From NCBI GenBank assembly GCA_022570795.1, contig JAKUDP010000008.1:1612001-1676000 (forward strand): DNA of 64,000 nt, written 5' to 3'. The notes under the pieces were generated by a model, which made no database searches, was not told the origin of the DNA, and saw only the letters and a program-made list of their open reading frames with translations. Below are positions 32,750 to 41,740 of this stretch, piece after piece. The position numbers were made by a program, and so were the translations under genes. The DNA comes from Sphaerulina vaccinii (Eukaryota > Ascomycota > Dothideomycetes > Mycosphaerellales > Mycosphaerellaceae). Within the stretch, counting starts at the first letter, position 1. Every line of letters begins with the position of its first letter.

Positions 32750-33084
32750 TTGAAGACGACAGAATGGCGTTTGGGAGGCATGACATGGATTGAACATTCT
32801 GAGATACCCGGCGATTTTTAACGCCACGCATATAGCAGTAACAACAGTACTGCATTCAGTCCTAGCTCTTAGCACAGTCGCCAACCAACGATATAGAGCT
32901 TTCCAAGAGAGGCTGGATTCTGCTAACCTAACATCATAGTGCATGAGGAGGATTCGCGATTGCCATAAGTGGTAGAAGGATTTATGCACACATCAGAGCA
33001 GATGATCGTGGCGCAGTCAGTTTCGATACATACATGTATGTGCCCATGATCCGATGCAAAGAAACATCTTTTCCCACTGAAACA
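32750..33084. other. Intergenic between BRCT and hypothetical gene
   Basis: 335 bp with the BRCT 3' flank and the promoter of the next plus-strand gene. Nothing else seen. Confidence 0.55.
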
Positions 33085-33624
33085 ATGGCTGCTGCACCAC
33101 TTCCCACAAGACTTCGAATAACCTCAAACTCAATACAAGATGCCCAGGACTGGAAAGTCCTCTTCCATATTCGTGTAGAAGAAAACAGTTCACCATCAAC
33201 GACCAAAGTCCTTCGAGCGAAGTCTCAAGATGCTCCGGAAGATGTCGTTGCTACAATACGCTATCGTCGTCTTTCAGCTCAGCCTGACATCATTTTAAAC
33301 ATTCCAAATGCCTCGAAAGAACTGGTGATGAAGTGTCGCGGAGATGGTAGACCGATTCAGTATGCGTTTGAGTCTTGTTCTGCTAAAGAGACGACTCTAG
33401 CAGCACGTCGGACGTGGGTTATGGGTGTCAAGAAGGGTGATGGATATCTGAGAGATGCTAGTGAGAACGAGAATGAGATTGCAGAGTTGAAAGATGGCAA
33501 TCTCAAGATCTGGAGGAAAGAGCTTCAGCAGGATGAAGTTTTGGAGATTCTACTTACAGCTCTCGCTGGTACAGAATGGGGAAACGGAAATGGAGAGCTG
33601 GCAAAGCCAAAAGCGCTGCTTTAG
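33085..33624 (+). CDS. Hypothetical protein, 179 residues
   Basis: An intronless protein starting MAAAPLPTRLRITSNSIQDA at 33085; an ATG 51 bp upstream would add 17 residues of less coherent sequence. It has mixed alpha/beta-looking composition (DWKVLFHIRVEE, VVATIRYRRLSAQPDIILNI, RTWVMGVKKGDGYLRD) and a helical C-terminus (DEVLEILLTALAGTEW). No signal peptide, membrane segment or known motif is visible. The regular alternation of hydrophobic residues suggests a folded protein. I do not recognise the family. Confidence 0.65.
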   Translation: MAAAPLPTRLRITSNSIQDAQDWKVLFHIRVEENSSPSTTKVLRAKSQDAPEDVVATIRYRRLSAQPDIILNIPNASKELVMKCRGDGRPIQYAFESCSAKETTLAARRTWVMGVKKGDGYLRDASENENEIAELKDGNLKIWRKELQQDEVLEILLTALAGTEWGNGNGELAKPKALL

Positions 33625-33802
33625 GCGCCCTTCTGGAGTGTGTAAGCTGTATTCCTAGCTAACCATGTGCACTGAAATTTGCAATCACTTTCGATTTGCA
33701 AGCGCCTCTCTTGATAGGCTCTCTCTGAATTGCGAACCAGATCTGTGAGTAGGTGGGCGCCGCTTGCAAAGCCGCAGTGATTGCAAAAGTCCGTGAGAAT
33801 GG

Positions 33803-35281
33803 CTAATGCAGCGGCAACGGCAACTTCGCATGCTTAAATTTCTTCCCTCCAGACCCATACATCGCTGCGGTCTGACCATTTCCTGCGATACGGTATTCGT
33901 GAATCATCAACCCTTCGAGACCGACTGGTCCTCTAGCGTGGACTTTGTTTGTGCTGATACCGACTTCAGTGCCAAAACCGAATCTCATGCCGTCGCTGAA
34001 GCGTGTGGAGGCGTTCCAGTATTTGCATGCAGCGTCGACTCCATTACAGAAGCGATCAGCGACTTCTTTCGAAGCTGTCACTACTGCGTCTGTGTGATGT
34101 GAGCCGTATGTGTTGATATGTTCGATAGCTGCGTCGACTGCTTTCAGTGGATCTTCAGGGGTGGCTTTGATGGTCTTGACGGCGAGGATCAAGTCTAGGA
34201 ATTCTGTCTGGTAATCTGCTTCTGTTGCATTCTCGATATCGTTGTAGTAGCTTTCGCCCAAGGTGGACAACAGAGCAGCCTTTGAGGCGGCATCACAGCG
34301 TAATGCCACTCCTTTGGCTATAAGAGTTGTTGCCACAGCAGGCAGAAGAGTCGATAGAGCATCCTCGTGTACTAGCAGCGTCTCCAGAGCATTACAAGCA
34401 GCAGGATAGTCTGTTTTGGAGTCCACGATTACTTCAACAGCCATCTGCATGGAGGCATCCGGATGAAGGTACAATGCGCAGAGACCATCGGCATGTCCGA
34501 GTACTGGCATGTGCGCTTTCGTCTGGCAGTGTCGTACTAGCTCATTTGAGCCTCTCGGGATGACCAGGTCGATATATTGGCTGAGCGTGAGCAGGCTATC
34601 GATGGCATCGCGAGTTGCGACAAGTTGGATTGAGTCGTTGGGCACTTCGGTAGCTTCGAGTGCTTTACCAATCGTCGAGGCAATGATCTTGAAGGACTCC
34701 GTAGACTCCTTGCCACCTTTCAAGATAGCTGCATTTGCAGACTTGATGGCCAGTGATGCAATGTTGGCAATCACTTCAGGTCTTGCTTCGAAGATGATCA
34801 GAAGCACACCGATTGGGCACGTCTGCCGCGTGAGCATGAGTCCATCGTCGAGTTCTGTTCGTAAGTCCACCCTGCCGACTGAGTAAGTCAGCAGGGCGGT
34901 ATAAGGAAAGCGCTAGAAGGGAACAAGCAGCAGATGCAATGGATGGACATAGTGATATGATCTGTAAGGAGAGCACCTACCTGGATCTGGAAGTCCTCGA
35001 ACATCTTTTATGCCCTGCAGCATATCATCGAACTTGCCCTTTCGGGATAGATCTAGTCTCTTGAATATGCTGGGATTGAGCTCTCCATTGGCTGTTGATT
35101 GCTTCGCCTTCTCCAGATCTACTGCGTTCGCTGCTAGAATATCGTCTTTCGCGGCTGCCAGCGCATCGTAGATGGCATCCAATGCGTGATTCCTGGCGTC
35201 TTCAGACAGTATTCCGAGTGTCCGAGAAGATATCTTTGCAGCACGAGCAGCCTGTTCCGGAGATCCATTCGTGAGAGACAT
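33803..35281 (-). CDS. PRO2: Gamma-glutamyl phosphate reductase
   Basis: The second enzyme of proline synthesis: NADPH-dependent reduction of gamma-glutamyl phosphate to glutamate-5-semialdehyde. The spliced length is 458 residues, as usual for the family. Conserved blocks are CPIGVLLIIFEARPEV, SANAAILKGGKES, DLVIPRGSNELV, and the active-site cysteine region SKTDYPAACNALETLLVH. The end contains FGTEVGISTNKVHARGPVGL and MIHEYRIAGNGQ, both typical of ProA/PRO2. Exon 1 is 34981-35281 and exon 2 is 33803-34878, with a GTAGGT donor and CTCAG acceptor; the join gives PDPVGRVDLRTELDDGL. It is divergent from the ubiquitin-S27a gene. Confidence 0.95.
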
Positions 35282-35528
35282 GGTGAGCAGGTGATTGTTT
35301 CTTGTGAAGTGAGTCCAGTGCCCAACTGTTTATATGTTTTGCGTCTGAGTCAATTGAAAGTGTGGTTGTGGTTGCTACATCGGCGAAAATGCACTTTCGC
35401 CGATGGTCAACGGAACGGTCCACTAGCGGGCTTGGCCAGCACGAAATCGAAATCGCCCCAACTTCTGCGCACACCTTTGACTTTGGCATCGTTTTCTCAG
35501 GATCGCATCTCTGCGTAGGCAAACGACC
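35282..35528. promoter_or_regulatory. Bidirectional promoter of PRO2 and ubiquitin-S27a
   Basis: 247 bp serve both genes. A TATA-like CATATAAAC on the minus strand (about 35329-35336) lies about 50 bp upstream of the PRO2 ATG. In the middle is a perfect 11-bp inverted repeat: CATCGGCGAAA at 35378-35388 and TTTCGCCGATG at 35395-35405, separated by 6 bp. The symmetry suggests a dimeric regulator site that could serve both directions; no factor can be named. Confidence 0.6.
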
Positions 35529-36113
35529 ATGCAGGCAAGTCCTTTACTGCAGACCTACTATTCACCCGCCGCATACTAACGACCGCTTAGATCTTCGTAA
35601 AGACCCTCACGGGCAAGACTATCACCCTCGAGGTGGAGTCATCGGACACCATCGACAATGTCAAGTCCAAGATCCAGGACAAGGAGGGAATCCCACCGGA
35701 CCAGCAGCGCTTGATCTTCGCCGGCAAGCAACTCGAGGATGGCCGCACTCTCAGCGACTACAACATTCAGAAGGAGTCGACTCTCCACTTGGTGCTGCGT
35801 CTGCGTGGTGGTATGGCCAAGAAGCGAAAGAAGAAGGTCTACACTACACCAAAGAAGATCAAGCACAAGCGCAAGAAGACCAAGTTGGCTGTGCTCAAGT
35901 ACTACAAGGTCGACGGTGACGGAAAGATCGAGCGTCTGAGGCGAGAGTGCCCAGCAGAGACTGTAAGATGCTTGCCACTTCATGCGCAAATCTTGGACAA
36001 AGAAGCTGACTCATATCTCACAGTGCGGTGCCGGTATCTTCATGGCTGCCATGCACAACCGCCAGTACTGCGGTCGCTGCCACCTGACCTACGTTTTCGA
36101 CGACCCGAAGTAG
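35529..36113 (+). CDS. RPS31: Ubiquitin-40S ribosomal protein S27a fusion
   Basis: A 155-residue ubiquitin fusion. Ubiquitin (1-76) is complete, ending LRLRGG, followed by the ribosomal tail starting MAKKRKKKVYTTPKKIKHK. The tail ends with the S27a zinc ribbon (cysteines in RRECPAETCGAG and YCGRCHLTYVFDDPK). A deubiquitinase would release free ubiquitin and the small-subunit protein. Exons are 35529-35534 (just ATGCAG), 35591-35962 and 36024-36113. The first intron begins GCAAGT, a non-canonical GC-AG intron, with TACTAAC branch and CTTAG acceptor. The second begins GTAAGA and ends CACAG. The split after Met-Gln matches an ancient intron position in ubiquitin genes. Confidence 0.97.
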
Positions 36114-36447
36114 ATCGATGGAGATGGAAAGAGAACATGCGAGTGCCTAGCGTCTTCACAAGTGGAGGATGAATGAGTGATTCGGCAGCAAATCGCTACA
36201 GGATCATCTCAAGGTAGCTGGCAGATAATCAATTCAATCAGCCAAAAACACGTTTGTTCTGCTCTCTTTGTGACTCGGAAGGTTCGTCATGTTGCTTTTG
36301 TATCAATGACTGACTGACCACCTCAGCTGCCTGTTTGATGACTCAATCGCCACAACCTCACTTCCACAGATTTCACAGATAATATTGCTACGCTTCTCTC
36401 TCGCACCACCATGCCACGACGACAACAACGACGCAATACTCTTCAGC
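36114..36447. other. Intergenic, ubiquitin 3' flank and F-box promoter
   Basis: 334 bp between two plus-strand genes; no distinct element. Pyrimidine-rich sequence just precedes the F-box start. Confidence 0.55.
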
Positions 36448-37284
36448 ATGACGCCAACACATCAAGTCCTCGGCACAGCAGAACTCCTCGAAGCCATTCT
36501 GCTTCACCTACCAATCCGCGACGCCATACTCGTACAACAACTCTGCAAGACTTGGTCGGATGCCATCACATCCTCCATCGAACTCCAACGCGCTCTCTTC
36601 CTGCGACCCATCAACTCCAACCAACGCGGCAAAGATCAAGTTCACCACAAAACACTATCAACCACCTGCGCTTCACTCGTCGGCGGATCTGACACAAGAA
36701 CTCTCATCACTTCAGTCCTGCCCATTGAGAAGTATACCGCAACATCCTACAAGATGGAGACTGGCAGCATTCTCCCAGAGGTCTCCGGCGCTGCTAGTTG
36801 GCAGAAAATGCTAATGTGTCAGCCACCACGCGAAATGGAGCAGTTCTTCATTAACTCTACAACTCCAAGCATCGGCTACTACGAGAACTCTACGAAATTC
36901 GTCATCGAGTCAACGACGCTTCTTACTTCCACGGGAGCGAAGATCTATTATGGTAAGCAGTTCGGACTTGATGCGATTCGCGTGAAGCAGAGTGGTGGAA
37001 TTACGTTAGGTACTTTCGTAGAAGCTTTGGATATTGCGAAGAAGGAGGGCTTCGATGAGGCGAAGATGAAGGGAAGAGATTTCAAGTTGGGATGGGTTAG
37101 AGGCGGTTGCTCGGATGCTGTTGTTGATTTTTGGACGGATATTAAGGCTGTGCAGAAGGAGAAGTTGGCGGCGCTGCCAGTGGAGGAGGATGAGGACGAT
37201 GACGATGATGATGAGGATTGGGAGGACGATGAGGAGTATGAGGATGAGCAGATACTGGAGGAAACAAGGGCATTGAGATCGTGA
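36448..37284 (+). CDS. F-box protein with acidic C-terminal tail
   Basis: A 278-residue protein from the first ATG (36448; MTPTHQVLGTAELLEAILLH). The F-box is at about residues 8-50: ELLEAILLHLPIRDAILVQQLCKTWSDAI. F-box proteins link substrates to SCF ubiquitin ligases. The middle has no recognised repeat. The end is a run of Asp/Glu (about residues 250-270, EEDEDDDDDDEDWEDDEEY). The frame stops at 37284, but 30 bp later a well-formed intron (GTAAGT at 37315, TGCTAACA branch, CACAG at 37371) follows. In a shifted frame the flanks encode a plausible C-terminus (see findings). So the annotated end may be affected by a frameshift or alternative splicing. Confidence 0.78.
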   Translation: MTPTHQVLGTAELLEAILLHLPIRDAILVQQLCKTWSDAITSSIELQRALFLRPINSNQRGKDQVHHKTLSTTCASLVGGSDTRTLITSVLPIEKYTATSYKMETGSILPEVSGAASWQKMLMCQPPREMEQFFINSTTPSIGYYENSTKFVIESTTLLTSTGAKIYYGKQFGLDAIRVKQSGGITLGTFVEALDIAKKEGFDEAKMKGRDFKLGWVRGGCSDAVVDFWTDIKAVQKEKLAALPVEEDEDDDDDDEDWEDDEEYEDEQILEETRALRS

Positions 37285-37579
37285 ACGATGAGACCGGCGC
37301 ACCGACCGTGGAGGGTAAGTTTCTCCATAACTCAGCAAGTACCATGCAAGAGTGCTAACAATTTCTCACAGTTGCATGGAGATACGACAGCCGCAGCGAG
37401 TCAAGCCGGTGTCAAATCGGCAATGGAATGAAGGTGGATGTATGCATTATTCATTGCTTCTCGTTAAGCATTTGCTGGCCTTTGTAGCCCAGCATGGCGC
37501 GCAGCATTCAAGCAGCGCCAAATCTATACTCTTCTTTCCATCTTACAGACTGCTCCATGCTCTTTTCGTGCCCTCACTC

Positions 37580-38467
37580 TTACACAATCGTCTCCAGCTT
37601 TCTCGCGTAGCCCAGTGTGTTCTCGATAACCACATCGCTATTGCTCATGACGTCCTTCTCGGCTGCAAGCGCATCTGCCTCCTGCGCTGGGAAGTATATC
37701 CGTCCATCCTTAGCTACCCAGCCTCTCTCCTTCGCGAAGCTGATGACAGCACCCTCGGAGTCCAGAAATAGCAGGTTCTTCGCGTTCGAGATCGGTAGAG
37801 AAGGGTAAGCGCGCTCAGAGCACGAGGCGATCTCGGATCGAATTGTCTCAATCAGGACCTGTAGCAGAGCAAATGGATTAGCCTCATAGTCACAGTATGA
37901 CACCTTCTATCAGACAGTACTGACCTCGCTGAACACTCCGAACTCCTCGCTAGGCACTCTCTCGCCCTTCGTCTCTCCCCACACCTTATCGTAGCTGCCC
38001 TCCATCAAAGCCTGCTCCAATCTCACCGGATACTGCACAAACTCATCCTTCTCAATTCCACTCCCACTCACCTCAATCCCCTCAAGGACAGTGTGGAAGC
38101 CAGCATAATCTCCCACAGATAACAGCAAGAGCAAGTACAACCCTGTCACCTTCGCCTCTTGACTATGCTTTGCCCCAACTCTCTCCCTAGTAGCTCGGGG
38201 AATGGCATAGAATGGCTGTAGTTGCTGGAAGTACCTCGTGAAGGAGTCTGTGTCGCGCAGGCGGATCGAGATGAGAGCGCCAGCTTCGAGAACTGCGAGA
38301 GCGTATGGGAGGTGTTGTGGTTTCATCTCTTCTGAAGGAACGAGCGCTTTTAGCTTGAGGAGACCAAGTTTGGCGCGCGAGAGGAGCTGAGGGGCATTTT
38401 GCAGGTCTCTGTTGGACTTGATGGATGTGAGCTGGGAGATGATCTGTTTGAGCTCGTGTTCCGCCAT
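37580..38467 (-). CDS. RPN12: 26S proteasome regulatory subunit RPN12
   Basis: A lid subunit of the 19S regulatory particle; it is needed for the last steps of lid assembly. The spliced protein has 273 residues, essentially the length of yeast Rpn12. Exon 1 is 37925-38467 and exon 2 is 37580-37858, joined in phase 0 by a GTCAGT...CTACAG intron, giving VFSEVLIETIRSEIASCSERAYPSLPI, which is the conserved core of the family. The winged-helix (PCI-like) part is in exon 2 (NLLFLDSEGAVISFAKERGW). The N-terminus is helical, as expected for the repeat part. It is convergent with the F-box gene. Confidence 0.93.
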
Positions 38468-41400
38468 GGTTGGAGGCGGTGGTTGTTTGGTTGGAGTAGT
38501 CAGTCAGTCAGAATGCAGGAGTGACGAAGCGGTGGCGATTCGAAATATTTCAAGGTTGTGTGGGGAGGATATTGTTGTAGTATTGTTCGATGGAGAGTGG
38601 ATGTCGTGTGATGGGAAGCTTGATGAAGGCGGCTTTGTGACGCGAGTCGATCACCAAGGCTGCTTCCGTGGGGCGTGCTTTCCGCAAGACTTCACTTCAC
38701 GTGCTGGCACTCAGTTTCCTCACGATATATGCCATGATTGTGATCTTTCATCTGATGCAGCCGCATGATCTCGCATACTCCTAGACTCGGTCCATGAGTG
38801 GCATGCGAGTTAGCAGAGAGGCATGAAATATGCTAGATTGTGAGTTCGGTAAGCTCTATTTCACGAATACTGTGGCAGATTGGTCGAACTTGTGCCTTGA
38901 CAGCGAAGTAGATAGTTGGCAAGCTTTCCATTGAAGTCTTCTTCTCCAGCATTCTGCCAACGCTACATAGTACTTCCACTTCCTCTTTCTTCACCATATT
39001 TGCACCCTAAGCTACATTGGCCTTCGTACTTACCGGGAGCATGCTGTTCGACGTTGGGCATGTTTGCAGCTCGTTACGTGCTGACCTCTGCATGCATCTA
39101 TGTTGAGCTCAATCGGTATTTGCTCCTGCATCTCCTGACCAGGGTTATACAACTCCATGTCAATAGTTAGCAGTAATCTGGCTGTCGCCAAGTCTAGCTT
39201 GTACTGTAGTCGCATCTCGTCAGGATGTTATTCATTCATGATCAGTGGGCACTAAGACATCTGATTAGTGGGATGTGGTTCATTGAACGAATAGCTTCGG
39301 TTGGCTGTCAGGCTGGATCGATGCCTGTTGACTCTTTAAGTGCCACATGCTTATGTGATAATCTCGGTGCGAGCATTGCGCGGATCTGCTCGGCCTCGTA
39401 GAGCGAGTATAGGTGAGATGCACTCTGCGTTCTCTGCGTAGATGCTCGATTCATCGCTCTCGGTGTTTGCTAAAAGGACGTGGAGCGTACAACATTCTTG
39501 CACTCTGCCAACGACCTTTTCCATGTAGATGTATGACCGCACACTCTGGTTGTAGGTCTTGAATGCTTCGCGGCGGCATACGAAAAGCATCACTCTGTGA
39601 CTCGCCTGAATGAACGATCGAGAATCGATGTTGCGCCCGTTCAAGCCTGGAACATGGGCGAGGCTGATGTGGTAACGGCTGCAGGCGGGTCGATATGCTC
39701 AAGCACAAGCCAGGTACAGCTTGTCTGTTGTGGAGGTTCCATTCATCTGGGAGCTTGTGTGGCTGATTAATATTCCTACGAGACACATGGTCAGTGTTCA
39801 TCGCCTAATAACAGTCTCAGCTGCACTGCACAAAGGTGCAGCTCGAGTCGTCGAAGCGAGGTGCGCTTAGCTGTCGGATGCGCTGCCTAGGCCACTACCT
39901 ACTCGAAATGCGGCCTTCACAAATGGCACTTGCACCTTTGCACCTCTTCGAGTCCTCAGCACCCTGAGGATCTGGTCGCTTGTCGCGATGGCAGCCTGAG
40001 GAGTATGATCACGACCGTATGGAGGGAATAATCAAGAAGCTAGGTGCGTTGTGGGTAGTCTCCAGCAAGGTCGTGCTGCAAGGAGGTTGTGACATATGGT
40101 ATCGTTGAGATCCGCTGAGCTGCAAGCCGATGCGATCTTCGCTTCTAGTACCGCTTCCGAGGCTGCCGGTGGTCACAGTCGCACCACTGAGGGGCGTTCA
40201 AAGCTGATATGTCTTGCCTGTGGGCAATGCAGGGCCACTTGCACATGTATAGCGGCATGTGCGCGCATAGACTGGTCTGCTGTGAAGTTGTTGCCTGCTG
40301 TTGTGGAATTTACAGTGCACCTGAGAGCAACAACGGCTCGGTATTGCATGACTGTAGTAGAGCATACCGTGCCTGAACTGTGAGCTGTAAGTATGCCACG
40401 ACCTTTCCGCCGCTGTGTCGACTTCAGTGGGCTTTTGTTGTTATGCATCACACTAGATCGCCGGAGTCGGCCGCAGTCTTGACTGGCTTTTCGTGAGACA
40501 GACCGTGATGGTCGATGACCGTGATGTCTCTCCGTCCAAAATTAGTTCCTGGCCGAGTCGCTTGTGGCGTGATATGTGAACGGTGAGATGGCTCCGATTG
40601 GCAAATGCTCATCCGGGAGCCCTGCAGCTCTAGCCAGCTTTCATGCGAGGCATCTTCTGCAGCGTAAATGCTATAAGCCGCGTCCCATGCTACCGTATAA
40701 CAATGGCATGCGCGGCACAACGGATGGCTCTTCAGACATGCGTCCAAAGCGCATGGTAATCGTATTGAGTCGCCCGTAAGCCATCCTTTAGATGATGAGA
40801 GGTCTCTGTCCGTCACCAGATGAAATGATCATGCTCACGCCAATGGGCAAGGCTGTCAGGATTGCATCGGCGGTGCTCGTGTTGCAGAAACGGGCTAATG
40901 CAATGCACGTCCGAGATGATAGAGCAAGTATTGGAGAGTGCAGTGATGTGAAATGCATAGTCTGAATGCCTAGACAAGGCTGTGTTCTGTGTTCGGTCCT
41001 CGCGTCGCTCTTGCCGTGGTGGCGGTCGTGCCTTCCTGACCTCAAATGCATAGGGAAGGAGCAGCTCTTCATGGATGAAGCAACCTGTTGTAGAAACCAG
41101 AAGTACATGTACACACATATAACAATAGGGACTTCAATCTCCGCGTTGACCAGTACTCTGAACTCGAGCCAAGAATCTCGAACTTTAGCGCGGGCCGTGT
41201 GGAGACCAAGCCTTCCTTCCTCCAGCAGCGACAACAACCCTTGCCCTCTGCGACACAATCGAACACGACATCTAAACCCTCATTCGCCCATACGCCCATC
41301 GGAACAGATACTCTCTGCGTTAATCGCCTGCATCAGACGCCCGTGCTTCAAAGGTCAGTCGTTGTCGCACGCCCTCACTACTCACCCACCCCAGCCAGTT

Positions 41401-41740
41401 CGGCCGTCGAGCTTCGCAGAGCTCCATGCAGCGGCGGCAGCAACAGCAAGAGCAGTGACCGGACTGCAGCAGCAGGAAAAGGCAGCTCGCGCGCTACTGG
41501 CTGCTAGTTGGCAGGCCTCCTGTACGCGCAGCCCAGGCTGAGCGGCGGCAGAGTGGAGCGTGCAGACGCAGCCAGCGTGGTGCTTGTGTCTGTCGGCCTG
41601 CCGTGGTGACATGGGCAGTTTGCTGGTGGCGCATCTCCCACGTCGCATTGCTGGCTGCACTCTTTCTGACTTGGAACCACTTGCTCACCGCGGACAGATC
41701 CCAACCAATTCATCAGCACCGACGGCCGCCATCCATCAAA
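38468..41740. other. Gene-poor region, 3.3 kb
   Basis: No convincing intact gene. On the minus strand at 39351-39746 a frame interrupted by one TGA reads like a divergent small-GTPase-type fragment (see findings). A 10-bp inverted repeat (CAAAGGTGCA at 39831-39840 and TGCACCTTTG at 39931-39940) lies nearby. The last 500 bp are pyrimidine-rich and probably hold the 5' UTR and promoter of the Gbp2-like gene. Confidence 0.45.

Noticed and set aside
39831..39940. 10-bp inverted repeat considered as a terminal inverted repeat of a small transposon
   Set aside because: Arms only 10 bp, 90-bp interior, and no target-site duplication visible outside the arms.
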